From: Craterilacuibacter sp. RT1T
GTDB taxonomy: Bacteria > Pseudomonadota > Gammaproteobacteria > Burkholderiales > Chromobacteriaceae
Direction: 5' to 3'
NCBI RefSeq assembly: GCF_023502145.1
Contig: NZ_JAMFLI010000011.1
Coordinates: 1 to 64,000 of the forward strand
DNA: 64,000 bases
Part shown: positions 40,283 through 48,408 of the stretch, one piece after another
How the letters are laid out: the number at the start of each line of letters is the position of its first letter
Position numbering within the stretch: the stretch's first letter is position 1
Notes under the pieces: generated by a model
Database searches by the model: none
What the model was told of the DNA's origin: nothing
What the model saw: only the letters and a program-made list of their open reading frames with translations
Made by a program: the position numbers and the translations under genes

Positions 40283-40485
40283 TTACGTACTGTACTTCAG
40301 CGCACCGGTATTGGTGTCAACTGCAATGAACATTCCCCAGCCTCCGTCTCGCAATCCTATTTGTCGTTGCGTAGCGGGTATGTCCACCACTGGCAGTGCT
40401 AATAACCACGTAAGCAATACCGAGACTAGGGACAGCAAGATGGTCGTGACAAAAAAAGACAGCGCGCCAGCATGGGGAGATCCAT
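40283..40485 (-). pseudogene. Small membrane protein, frameshifted in a T7 tract
   Basis: An ATG at 40485 has a strong AAGGGG site that overlaps the stop of the upstream B3/B4 gene. The frame begins MDLPMLARCLF and would continue, with one extra T in the T7 tract (40451-40457 on the plus strand as A7), into VTTILLSLVSVLLTWLLAL and a hydrophilic end GWGMFIAVDTNTGALKYST. That gives about 67 residues with one membrane helix. As given, the first frame stops after about 20 codons. Function unknown; too short for a family call. Confidence 0.5.
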
Positions 40486-40495
40486 GCTCGCCCCC

Positions 40496-41191
40496 TTACA
40501 CTTGGGAGATGCCGATCAAGGTGGTGCTGACGGTGGCACCGGGCATCATTATCTGCAAATTGCGCGCAAAACTGGCTCCGGCTTCAAGTAATGCTTCTTG
40601 CGGCATCTCTGGCAAGCTCTCGAGAATAAACCACATCTGCGTGGCTTTAGCATCGAGGCGCGTTCTCCCCCCCTGTCTCCAGTTCCAACGACGGCAGGTT
40701 ACTCCAAACTCATCACGCCAAACCACTTCGCCGACTTCAGGGTGTTCGTCAACCAAGACGCCGTCTTTCTGCGTATCAAACCGTTCGCTACCATCGGCAA
40801 TGGTGAGCCTGGGGCTTCCCACATAGGCGGAAAAATTCTCGCCCCCCACAGGTACGGCATACTGCAGGCTGATGGCGTTATAAAGGTCGACCACAGGATC
40901 AATACTGGGCAGCAGACCATCGCGCAACACCCGCTTGCGCAGAGCACTGGCCGAACAAGGTGTGCGCTGCGGCTTGGCACCAAACAGGCGGAAGACGTTG
41001 TCCCAGGCGGCTAGGTGCGCCTCAGCCCAGGCTGGCTCTCCCGCGCGCACCGCTACGCAAGCATGAGTCAGTAGTTCTGCGGCGACTTCCGGGTGGATGA
41101 TCGGTGTTGCGCTTACGCTAAGACTGAGCGCTTGAAACCCTGGTGCAGATAGGGCAATCGCCGGATCAATTGACGGTGTGACCTTAAACAT
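40496..41191 (-). CDS. B3/B4 tRNA-binding-domain protein
   Basis: A 231-residue stand-alone protein related to the B3/B4 domain of phenylalanyl-tRNA synthetase beta chain, recognised by PCSASALRKRVLRDG, IDPVVDLYNAISLQYAVPVGG-like region, and the QMWFILESLPEMP C-terminal block. In the synthetase the domain edits misacylated tRNA; stand-alone members have no settled function. It is divergent from an XRE-cupin regulator, a frequent partnership, and shares its control region. Confidence 0.82.
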   Translation of the reverse strand: MFKVTPSIDPAIALSAPGFQALSLSVSATPIIHPEVAAELLTHACVAVRAGEPAWAEAHLAAWDNVFRLFGAKPQRTPCSASALRKRVLRDGLLPSIDPVVDLYNAISLQYAVPVGGENFSAYVGSPRLTIADGSERFDTQKDGVLVDEHPEVGEVVWRDEFGVTCRRWNWRQGGRTRLDAKATQMWFILESLPEMPQEALLEAGASFARNLQIMMPGATVSTTLIGISQV

Positions 41192-41205
41192 CAGAAAATT
41201 CTCCG

Positions 41206-41250
41206 TTGACTAATTTAGTACAAGATAAAGACCAATGACCAATTTAGTCA
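41206..41250. promoter_or_regulatory. Paired operator for the XRE-cupin regulator
   Basis: Two copies of TGAC-Y-AATTTAGT at 41207-41219 and 41236-41248, 29 bp apart (nearly three helical turns). The core of the first, ACTAA-T-TTAGT, is a perfect 11-bp palindrome; the second differs by one base and overlaps the start codon of the regulator. They lie in the 43-bp divergent gap and suggest autoregulation and control of the B3/B4 gene. Confidence 0.6.
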
Positions 41251-41840
41251 ATATATCGACCTATCCTATCGCGGATGCGCAAGCGATCAGCAACGCGGTC
41301 GCCACGCGGATTAAGGCCTACCGTAAGACGCAAAAGCTTTCACTGGATGATTTGTCACAGCGGACTGGGGTCAGCAAGGGTATGCTGGTCGAGATCGAGA
41401 AAGGCGCTGCCAACCCAAGCATTGCTATCTTGTGCAAGCTGGCGGCAGCTCTGTCCATGTCGGTGGCCGACATTGTCAACGTCGCCATTGAACCAGTTAT
41501 ACATTTAATCGAAGCCAAGGACATCCCAACCCTGTGGGCGGGTAATAAAGGAGGAACGGCTAGGCTGCTGGCCGGCACTACCGGCCCCAACATGATTGAG
41601 CTGTGGCGCTGGGAAATGCATCCTGACGAGTGCTTTGAGTCACCGGGCCACCCGGATGGCACTTTCGAGCTTTTCCACGTGGAAAAGGGGCAACTAACCC
41701 TGAGCATCGCTCAGACTGACCTGATTGTGCCTGCTGGCTGTGCAGCGGTAGCCTCCACCGACAAGCCACATCGCTATGCCAATACTGGGGATTGCAACTT
41801 GGTGTTTACAATGACGGTTGCGGAGTTTCATCCAGCGTAA
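41235..41840 (+). CDS. XRE-family regulator with cupin domain
   Basis: A 201-residue regulator. The N-terminal XRE helix-turn-helix (about residues 15-75) contains LDDLSQRTGVSKGMLVEIEK, and the C-terminal cupin (about 110-195) contains GTFELFHVEKGQLTLSIAQ. The family senses small ligands through the cupin barrel. Divergent from the B3/B4-domain gene. No clear Shine-Dalgarno sequence precedes the ATG, possibly because the operator occupies the spot, so the message may be nearly leaderless. Confidence 0.88.
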   Translation: MTNLVNISTYPIADAQAISNAVATRIKAYRKTQKLSLDDLSQRTGVSKGMLVEIEKGAANPSIAILCKLAAALSMSVADIVNVAIEPVIHLIEAKDIPTLWAGNKGGTARLLAGTTGPNMIELWRWEMHPDECFESPGHPDGTFELFHVEKGQLTLSIAQTDLIVPAGCAAVASTDKPHRYANTGDCNLVFTMTVAEFHPA

Positions 41841-41926
41841 GCTACGCTGGACCCTAGTAGTACCGCTAAGCAAGGCTAGCCACGGCAACACCCACTTAGC
41901 CCCAGTTAACCCGAATGCTCCAGCTA

Positions 41927-42865
41927 TCAGATTTTCTGGTGGTAATGCACTTCAATCGTCGAGTGGACGATTTCCTCGTGCACGGCAAGTCGATCGCGTA
42001 CTACGCCTGGAGTCATCGAGAAGTCTTGTGTGACCACGGTCAGTGCGCAAGAATAAGACTGCTGCCCCACCCGCCAGACGTGTAAGTCGACGATATGCGA
42101 CGCGCCCAAACCGCTGTTGATCTCCACAACCTCTCGGATTTCGTTCACGACTGGGTGATCCATTTCGCGGTCGAGCAACACTTTGCCTGTTTCGACAATT
42201 AGTCCCTTAGCCCAGATGGCGACCAGCACTGCACCGATGATGCCCATCAGTGGGTCTAGCCATGACCAACCATACAGCCAGCCGCCAACCAACGCAGCGA
42301 TAGCCAGCATAGAGGTCGCAGCATCCGCGATTACATGCACATACGCCGACTTCAAGTTTAGATCGTGATGGTGGTGGCCGTGGTGGTGCTCATGACCGTG
42401 AACATGATAGTGAGCCTTGCCCAAAATCAGCGCGCAAATAACGTTCACCGCCAGTCCGAGCATAGCCACCACGATAGCCTCGCGATACTGAATGGGTGTG
42501 GGTGAGAACATACGCTCGACTGAGCCTGCTACCATCATCCCCGCGACGCCGAGCAGGAAAATCGCGCTCGCAAAGCCGCCGAGGATCTCGATCTTCCAGG
42601 TACCGAAGGCGAAGCGCGGGTCATGTGCGTAGCGCCGTGCCGCCGCATAGGCCATGGCTGACAAGCCAATTGCCAAAGCGTGTGAGCTCATGTGCCAGCC
42701 ATCAGCCAGCAAAGCCATCGAATTGAACCACCAACCGGCGCCCACCTCAATCAGCATGGTGGCCGCCGTGATCCACATTACGACCCGCGTGCTTCGCTCT
42801 GCGACTACATTACCGCTGTCAAAGACATGGTCGTGTATCCATTGAGGAATTTGTTTGGTATGCAT
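41927..42865 (-). CDS. dmeF: Cation diffusion facilitator, DmeF-like Co/Ni exporter
   Basis: A 312-residue CDF transporter with six membrane helices and a cytosolic C-terminal domain. A His-rich metal-binding loop, HVHGHEHHHGHHHHDLN, lies before TM5, and the helix pair ends in the CDF metal-site pattern (HVIADAATSM near residue 180, with a paired site SSHALAIGLSAMAYAA). The loop and sequence resemble DmeF (Co2+, Ni2+, some Zn2+). A decayed DmeR-like repressor lies directly upstream, which supports the DmeF identity and suggests loss of metal-dependent repression. Confidence 0.87.
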   Translation of the reverse strand: MHTKQIPQWIHDHVFDSGNVVAERSTRVVMWITAATMLIEVGAGWWFNSMALLADGWHMSSHALAIGLSAMAYAAARRYAHDPRFAFGTWKIEILGGFASAIFLLGVAGMMVAGSVERMFSPTPIQYREAIVVAMLGLAVNVICALILGKAHYHVHGHEHHHGHHHHDLNLKSAYVHVIADAATSMLAIAALVGGWLYGWSWLDPLMGIIGAVLVAIWAKGLIVETGKVLLDREMDHPVVNEIREVVEINSGLGASHIVDLHVWRVGQQSYSCALTVVTQDFSMTPGVVRDRLAVHEEIVHSTIEVHYHQKI

Positions 42866-42872
42866 TAATTTC

Positions 42873-43071
42873 TCACTTCAGATAAGTACCGAAAACGCCA
42901 ATGGGCTCATCGCTACCCTGTTGGCGCCCGGCAGTGCAGGTGAGCGCTGGATCTGCGACAGTAAGAGCGGGCATGGCCTTCCAGCACTCAGGCCATCAAT
43001 CCAGTCATTGCACCGCGCACACCCGCGATCTGGAGCAAGTCTTTGGCGCAACTCGATCTGCGTCAAGAGCG
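42873..43071 (-). pseudogene. Decayed DmeR-like (FrmR/RcnR family) repressor
   Basis: On the minus strand, pieces of a CsoR/FrmR/RcnR-family repressor can be read in different frames: LQIAGVRGAMTGLMA, then an in-frame TGA (42988-42990), VLEGHARSYC, and, after a frame change, a C-terminal end ...GVFGTYLK followed by TGA at 42873-42875. The family has VRGAINGLMAEVLEGH and ends in LRSYLK. The end falls 7 bp before dmeF, the normal dmeR-dmeF arrangement. At least two frameshifts and one stop make it non-functional; the N-terminal third is not recognisable. Confidence 0.62.
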
Positions 43072-43296
43072 CGCGCTAATGATTAGCATGCCCGCAAGTG
43101 CTCCGGCCCCGTACCACTAGCTTCTGTTTTTCTCGAGCGGTGTAACGATCATTGATCGTCCCTTTTAACACAAGGCACAAATTAATGCCATATAACTTAC
43201 CAACCAAACCCAACCTAGATGGCGAGCGCTCATAGTTTATGATGCGGAACTAATTGAAAATGGTTATGATTGAAGAGCTTTATATGGAGAAAATTT

Positions 43297-44838
43297 ATGC
43301 CAATAGATAGCGGAAAGGACCCTCTTCGCAGACTGTGGTTATCTGCAGTTGTATTAATGAGCGTGCTAAGTGGCATTCTTGCTCTATTGCTACTTGTGAC
43401 CGAACTACAGGGTACATTAGACCGTCGTCGGCAGTCATATGAAGCCCTGCTCGACACATTCACCTCGATCTATATACAAGAGCAGCTTGGACGCGACGGG
43501 GCTTTGCTGGACGCGTTATCTGCACAGCTTAAGCTAACTGAAGAGCGTCCACTGGCATTGTCATCCACTTGGCCACTATTGGTAAGAACTCTAAAAGCCG
43601 GTGGCGAACATGCCTATTTCTACAACACTCACTCAGAGCTGATCGAAGCCTATCCTAATTGGGAAAAGCCTTTAGGGTTTGTCGCAACAAAGCGTCCATG
43701 GGCAATATTACTTAATCCAGATATTAAAAAAGAGACCATCTGGGTTGGCCCCTATCTAGAGTTTAGTAGCCAAAAGCCAATGATGACCGTCGTGCGTCGT
43801 GTGCGTAATGTAGATGGTGCGCTAAGAGGCCTGCTGATGGTAGATTTGGCATTGGAGCCGGTTAAGCAAGCAATTGGCAGAGCCATTAAATCAACACCAA
43901 CAACTCTGATTATTTTTAATCGAGAAGGCCAGATTGTTGTTGATGCAAATCCCAGAGGGATACCTGTAGACGCAAACATCCTGCGCAAGGCCGATTTTTC
44001 AGGTAGTTTATTTAAATCATTAAAAAATGGAATGGGAATCCACCGCCATATTAAATCACCAGACTGGGATATTGTACTTTACCTTCCTGCAAATGAACTG
44101 CATAAGCAGATACTAACTACCGCCCCACGCTACATATTGGCACTATTTGGCCTTTTATCACTCTGGCTTGCTGGATTGTTAATGCTGAAGCGTTTATTCA
44201 TGCAAGAGCAGCGATTTTTGCTAAAAACAATGACAGCCTTAGAAAGGCAAAAAGAAGGAAAATATATTCAGCCCAGGCACAAATCAACATGGTTTTTTGA
44301 CGAACAATGGAAGATTGTTCGTCACATTGCAAAAAAATTAAATGACGCAAATCGCGCCTCACAAGAAGACATATTGACTGGCCTTGATAACCGTCGCGCT
44401 TTTGATTCTGATTTCATTACCCGCTGGGACTCTGGCTCTGAATTCTGGCTACTGGCGATAGACATTGATCATTTCAAGAAAATTAATGATCGCTACGGTC
44501 ATCTCGTTGGTGACACCGTGTTGCAGCGATTAGCGACAGCGCTGAATTATGATAGAAATTGCTTACGTGTATACCGCACAGGTGGGGACGAAATGCTGGC
44601 AATCGCCAACGAACAGATGGAGATCGAAGCCCTGTTATCTCGCTTACTTGAAAATGTTACAACTTTGCGGTGGCGGGAACACGAGTTAGCAGTCAGTGTC
44701 AGCATTGGAGCTGTTGCACGCAGTGAAGCCACTGACGCCAAAGGCATGTTACAGATGGCAGATGATCGCCTCTACCACTGCAAGCAGACCGGCCGTGGTC
44801 GTGCATGTTGGTACGACCCTGCCGTTGGCTTAGAATAA
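43297..44838 (+). CDS. Membrane-bound diguanylate cyclase (GGDEM variant)
   Basis: A 513-residue protein: TM1 (LWLSAVVLMSVLSGILALLL), a periplasmic dCache-like sensor of about 230 residues, TM2 (LALFGLLSLWLAGLLML), a short linker and a C-terminal GGDEF domain. The start is the ATG at 43297 with GGAGA 6 bases upstream; a TTG nine codons earlier is less likely. The active-site loop is GGDEM at residues 429-433 instead of GGDEF; Gly-Gly-Asp-Glu are kept, as is the metal-site DIDHFKKIND, so cyclase activity is plausible. No RxxD inhibitory site is seen. Its AT content is higher than its neighbours, in keeping with transfer. Confidence 0.88.
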   Translation: MPIDSGKDPLRRLWLSAVVLMSVLSGILALLLLVTELQGTLDRRRQSYEALLDTFTSIYIQEQLGRDGALLDALSAQLKLTEERPLALSSTWPLLVRTLKAGGEHAYFYNTHSELIEAYPNWEKPLGFVATKRPWAILLNPDIKKETIWVGPYLEFSSQKPMMTVVRRVRNVDGALRGLLMVDLALEPVKQAIGRAIKSTPTTLIIFNREGQIVVDANPRGIPVDANILRKADFSGSLFKSLKNGMGIHRHIKSPDWDIVLYLPANELHKQILTTAPRYILALFGLLSLWLAGLLMLKRLFMQEQRFLLKTMTALERQKEGKYIQPRHKSTWFFDEQWKIVRHIAKKLNDANRASQEDILTGLDNRRAFDSDFITRWDSGSEFWLLAIDIDHFKKINDRYGHLVGDTVLQRLATALNYDRNCLRVYRTGGDEMLAIANEQMEIEALLSRLLENVTTLRWREHELAVSVSIGAVARSEATDAKGMLQMADDRLYHCKQTGRGRACWYDPAVGLE

Positions 44839-44890
44839 AGGCACGCCAAATTAAAATAAATGCATAATCAACATATGCACATTCACTTAA

Positions 44891-45472
44891 TCAATCATCG
44901 AGCATCCACCCTAAGAGCTTGCCCACCCCATACCCCACCACCGCGCTGGTAGCCATGGTCAGCGCGAGCGGGGCAAGTGTCGTGGCGGTAACGCCCGCAG
45001 CCAGCCCTGTTGCCAGGGCTGTAGTGCTGCCGGCAACCTGACTGCCGGTAACGGCGGCTGTTGCTGCTTGGGCGGCCAGTTGCACTGTGTGCTTGCCGGC
45101 TTGCTGTCCAACCGTACTTGCCGCCAGCCGTGCCGCCTGTGATGCGGCAAGGCTGGTGCTGACCAGTTGGCTAACCTGCTGGCTGTCGTGGGTGCCTTCT
45201 ATACACCAGTGCACAAAGTGCTCGCAGTTGTTGAACAGTACGTTGTAGCCGTCTTCGCCCTGTCGCTTGAAAGCTCGGCCGATGCTCTGACCGGCGTCGA
45301 AGCGCCGGCATAGGTGGTGGCGGACACTACAGGACTGATCCTGTTGAAACGCATCCAGCGTCACCACGGCGACGCCATCCTGCACATAGTGGATGACGCG
45401 CTGCTGCCCAAGGTAGAGGCCGTGGTGGGTGTAGCCGATGCGGGGGCTGATGAGATGGTCGCCTCTTTGCAT
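44891..45472 (-). CDS. LRAT-domain (NlpC/P60-like) protein with membrane tail
   Basis: A 193-residue protein from the ATG at 45472 (AAGGA site upstream). The N-terminal LRAT/HRASLS-like fold shows the catalytic His in IGYTHHGLYLG and the Cys in FNNCEHFVHWC, which in the family give thioesterase/acyltransferase or peptidase activity. The C-terminal 90 residues are Ala/Thr/Gly-rich with two hydrophobic stretches (ATGLAAGVTATTLAPLALTM) that may insert in membrane. It is the last gene of the minus-strand mobile-element module. Substrate unknown. Confidence 0.8.
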   Translation of the reverse strand: MQRGDHLISPRIGYTHHGLYLGQQRVIHYVQDGVAVVTLDAFQQDQSCSVRHHLCRRFDAGQSIGRAFKRQGEDGYNVLFNNCEHFVHWCIEGTHDSQQVSQLVSTSLAASQAARLAASTVGQQAGKHTVQLAAQAATAAVTGSQVAGSTTALATGLAAGVTATTLAPLALTMATSAVVGYGVGKLLGWMLDD

Positions 45473-45498
45473 AAGGTTCCTTTCGTTTAAATGAATAA

Positions 45499-45519
45499 GC
45501 CCCCGCTCGTGGCGGGGGC
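45499..45519 (-). terminator. GC-rich hairpin upstream of the LRAT gene
   Basis: Perfect 8-bp stem GCCCCCGC / GCGGGGGC with a five-base loop between two minus-strand genes, followed on that strand by TTATT. It may be a weak terminator or a transcript-processing site. Confidence 0.5.
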
Positions 45520-45528
45520 GATTTGCCG

Positions 45529-46434
45529 TCATGCTGCTTCCGGCTCTCTGGTGGTGCCGAGCTTGCTGGTAAGCCTGCTTGGCCGGGTGGTGGTTTTGGC
45601 GGGCGCTTCGTCGGGCGGTGGTTCGTCGCCTTCCGGGTAGAACTCCTGCAGCAGTAGCGGGATCTCCTCTTCACTGTCCTCAAACTGGCCGTTCTGCAGC
45701 AAATGCCTGGCCATGCGTTCCAGCCCTTCGGTGTCGATGCCCGCCTCCTGCTGGCGGGCGGCTTCCTCGCGTGCTGCCAGGACTGTTTCTGCCAGCTTGT
45801 CTTCATCACGCAAGGTGAGGTCCACGTAGTAGACCGGGGCCCGGTACGACTGGGTGGTGCTCTTGGCACGCAGACGCAGCATCAGCGGCAGATAGCGGGT
45901 ATGCCCGCCACTGACCGCCTCCAGGTAACGCAGGCGTGCCGCCAGCGTGCGCACCGAGTTGTAGCCGGTGGTGCGGAAGATGAAGCTGCCCAGCTCGTCG
46001 TTCTGCCCTTCGATCTGCAGATTGAGCCGGCCATACAGCTTGCAGCCCGCCTGAATGCCGTAGCGGCAACGATCCGGCCCCGCGCAAGGCGTGTCTTCCA
46101 TGCCTTCGCTACTCATGCGCCGGGCGTGTTCGCCATTGCCGACACATACCGGTCGCCCGGTGCTGCGGTCAAAAGCGCTGTACTCGGCGCGCAGATTGAG
46201 ATCGCTATCGTTGAACAACACCCGCACCGGGATGGCGCGCAGCTTGCCGTTGGCACTGTGCTCGCTGTACTGCTGATGTAGCGGGTGCAGCATCCAGCCG
46301 CCACGGGTTTGTACCTGGGTGGTCAGGGTGAAGCTGTCGTCTTTCTCCGGCAGCCACTTGTCGTTCTTGTTGACCAGCTTGCCGATGCTGATGCGCCCGA
46401 TCACGGGCGGAGTGATGGCGAGTCCTTTGATCAT
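45529..46434 (-). CDS. Mobile-element protein, recombination-directionality-factor-like
   Basis: A 301-residue protein starting MIKGLAITPPVIGRISIGKL. It contains four cysteines (CVGNG, CAGPDRC, CKLYG) in a likely zinc-binding cluster. It resembles proteins of integrative elements annotated as metal-binding or phage Gp3-like recombination directionality factors; I cannot confirm which from sequence alone. The last 80 residues are acidic and Pro-rich. It overlaps the exonuclease gene by 4 bp (ATGA) and follows it, so the two are translationally coupled. Confidence 0.6.
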   Translation of the reverse strand: MIKGLAITPPVIGRISIGKLVNKNDKWLPEKDDSFTLTTQVQTRGGWMLHPLHQQYSEHSANGKLRAIPVRVLFNDSDLNLRAEYSAFDRSTGRPVCVGNGEHARRMSSEGMEDTPCAGPDRCRYGIQAGCKLYGRLNLQIEGQNDELGSFIFRTTGYNSVRTLAARLRYLEAVSGGHTRYLPLMLRLRAKSTTQSYRAPVYYVDLTLRDEDKLAETVLAAREEAARQQEAGIDTEGLERMARHLLQNGQFEDSEEEIPLLLQEFYPEGDEPPPDEAPAKTTTRPSRLTSKLGTTREPEAA

Positions 46435-47414
46435 GCTGTTCTCCTTTCGGCTTGAACGATAAAACGGCGTGAGCCGCTGACGGGTTTGCTGTACTGCTGC
46501 AGGATGTCGGGGTGATCAAGACTCAAGCGTTCCAGATCCGGTGCCAGCCGGTCTTTGCTTTTCTTCCAGCTCACCCGTCCGCCCTGGAACACGGCAGCGC
46601 TGGCCGTGCCCAATACCGCCTGAATCTTCTGCTTGAGCTGCGCCTCGATCGCTTCGGTTTCTTCCTTGTGTTGACGGACCGACAACAGGTCGCGGAACAA
46701 CGCATTGAATTCCGTCGATTCGGACAAGTCGACAGTCTGTCCGTCGTCCTGCGGGAACAGCCATTGCAGGGCACTGGCTGCATCTTCAGAGCCATCGGGC
46801 AGTGGTTGGGTGTCCTGGGTCACACAGGCCCAGAAACGGGCTTCCCGTTCGATTAAATCGGTGATCTTGTCTTCGTCACGATGGATACGGTAGATACGGA
46901 AGTCCTGCCCGCCGATCAGTACCGCCACATCCGCCCAGGCGTGGCCGGTGACCGCCAGCTGATGCAGCACCTGACACTGGTAAGCGACAGGGACCCCGTC
47001 TTCCCACTGCTGCGCACTGTGATAACCGGCGGTCTTGATTTCCAGCACCCCGGTACCGTCGGCGGTACCGACCACCTCACGGTCGAGGTTGGCCAGCATG
47101 AAGTCGTGCTGGGTGTGACGGAGTACCGCATTGACGCGGCGCACCTTGCGCCCGGTGCGCTCGGCGTAGACACGGGCCAGTACCGGCTCCAGCGTCGTGC
47201 CCCAGATCACCGCTTCCTTGGCGGAAATGTCGTCGGGGGTTTTACGGCCGGTCTTTTCCAGCCACAGGGTCAGCGGACTCTTGTACGGCGACAGGCCGAT
47301 GGCGACAGCGGCATCGGACGAGCCGATACCCTGACCACGTAGCGCCAGCCAGGCTTCACGTTCCAGACCGACGGTGGAAGCCACACGTACTGCATTGCCA
47401 TAACGTTCACGCAT
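46431..47414 (-). CDS. YqaJ/lambda-Exo-type recombination exonuclease
   Basis: A 327-residue PD-(D/E)XK nuclease of the YqaJ viral recombinase family. The start is the ATG at 47414 with an AGGAG site. The core shows the N-terminal RGQGIGSSDAAVAIGLSPY motif and the catalytic strand pair GTADGTGVLEIKTAGYH (D...ExK), with the later QCQVLHQLAVTG helix. It would resect duplex ends for single-strand annealing recombination. A matching annealing protein is not seen next to it unless the following gene serves that role. Confidence 0.85.
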   Translation of the reverse strand: MRERYGNAVRVASTVGLEREAWLALRGQGIGSSDAAVAIGLSPYKSPLTLWLEKTGRKTPDDISAKEAVIWGTTLEPVLARVYAERTGRKVRRVNAVLRHTQHDFMLANLDREVVGTADGTGVLEIKTAGYHSAQQWEDGVPVAYQCQVLHQLAVTGHAWADVAVLIGGQDFRIYRIHRDEDKITDLIEREARFWACVTQDTQPLPDGSEDAASALQWLFPQDDGQTVDLSESTEFNALFRDLLSVRQHKEETEAIEAQLKQKIQAVLGTASAAVFQGGRVSWKKSKDRLAPDLERLSLDHPDILQQYSKPVSGSRRFIVQAERRTA

Positions 47415-47429
47415 GATGGATCTCCTAAA

Positions 47430-47465
47430 AAACATAAAGCCCGGCTGGCAAGAGCCAGACCGGGC
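47430..47465 (-). terminator. Terminator-like hairpin upstream of the exonuclease gene
   Basis: Stem GCCCGGCTGGC / GCCAGACCGGGC (one bulged A) with an AAGA loop. On the minus strand it is followed by TTTATGTTTTTT, a fair terminator for the DUF3768-hypothetical pair upstream. Confidence 0.6.
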
Positions 47466-47516
47466 CGTCATGGATGGATAAATGGGATAAAACGGATGAA
47501 CAGGAATGAATAGCAG

Positions 47517-47942
47517 TCAGCAACCGGCCGCCGCTTGCGGCAGGCATTCGATGGCCGATGCTTCGAGCGGCAGCTGCTGCATGATCAGTGTGAGCGCAGC
47601 TTCTGCATGACCACCCCGCGCCATAAAGCGGGTCGCGAGCAGTGCCAGTTGGCCATGCACACGCGGTGATGAAGGCATATCCCCTTCACGCGCCAGCACG
47701 GTGCCAAACCAGGCACCCAGCTCTTCGGTGACCTCGTACTCGAATACACCGGGGAAGGCGTAGTGCTCGGATAGTGCTTCGTTCAGGGTGCTGATGGTTT
47801 CTGCGTACTGGCAGAGCGCGTCGTGCAGCTCCAGTGCGCCTTGCCCCCATCGTTCGTACAGGGTGTCCCGCTTGCAACCAGCCATCATGCCAACGGTCAG
47901 GAACGATGCTTGTAACGCCACGCAATTAAAGGAAGGGGCCAT
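47517..47942 (-). CDS. Hypothetical protein of the mobile-element module
   Basis: A 141-residue protein with no family I recognise. It is largely helical by composition, has three cysteines, and contains the stretch FEYEVTEELGAWFGTVLAR. A GAGGAG site lies 7 bases before the ATG, and the ATG lies 1 bp after the stop of the DUF3768 gene, so it is probably translated and coupled. Reported on position, ribosome site and coding character only. Confidence 0.6.
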   Translation of the reverse strand: MAPSFNCVALQASFLTVGMMAGCKRDTLYERWGQGALELHDALCQYAETISTLNEALSEHYAFPGVFEYEVTEELGAWFGTVLAREGDMPSSPRVHGQLALLATRFMARGGHAEAALTLIMQQLPLEASAIECLPQAAAGC

Positions 47943-47943
47943 G

Positions 47944-48291
47944 TCAGTACTCCTCGGCCAGCATCACGGTCAGTACCCGCCGTGTCTGCGTCGAATCGGC
48001 AGGATCGTCCGAGCGATAGCGTAGCGACTGATCGTAGTAGTCGATCTTCCAGAACACACGGATACCCTCATGTTCAACGCTACCAAAGTCATGCTCGCCG
48101 TAAGGGTCGTTGTCAGCAGTGAAATCATCAAAGTCCTGCATCAGGCCCAGCAGCGCCATTTGCTGTTGCGGCGGCAAGGCTCGAAAGCCGGTCGTAAAGA
48201 CCAGTTGGCCACCAAGGATCAGCGTCTTGCGTAGCAAGTTGTTCAATAACTGGATACGTAAAGTGGTGGGAGAAATAACGGTAGCTGTCAT
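47944..48291 (-). CDS. DUF3768 domain protein
   Basis: A 115-residue protein that matches the DUF3768 pattern: LGGQLVFTTGFRALPPQQQ, then the invariant block DFDDFTADNDPYGEHDFG, and VFWKIDYYD near the C terminus. It is common on plasmids and integrative elements of proteobacteria, with unknown function. A GGAG site lies 8 bases before the start. First gene of a two-gene unit with the next small hypothetical protein. Confidence 0.82.
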   Translation of the reverse strand: MTATVISPTTLRIQLLNNLLRKTLILGGQLVFTTGFRALPPQQQMALLGLMQDFDDFTADNDPYGEHDFGSVEHEGIRVFWKIDYYDQSLRYRSDDPADSTQTRRVLTVMLAEEY

Positions 48292-48408
48292 GGCAAAGCT
48301 CCATAGGGCGCACTGATGCCACGCAAGCGGGCAACGGTTGCGGCACAGTCAGATAAAGGGGATGGGGGAAGAACGGAAACAGCAGGGAGAAAAGATGAGC
48401 GTGCGGGG

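Noticed and set aside
40047..40826. 259-codon plus-strand frame
   Set aside because: Runs antisense over the B3/B4 gene and has no coding features in the remainder.
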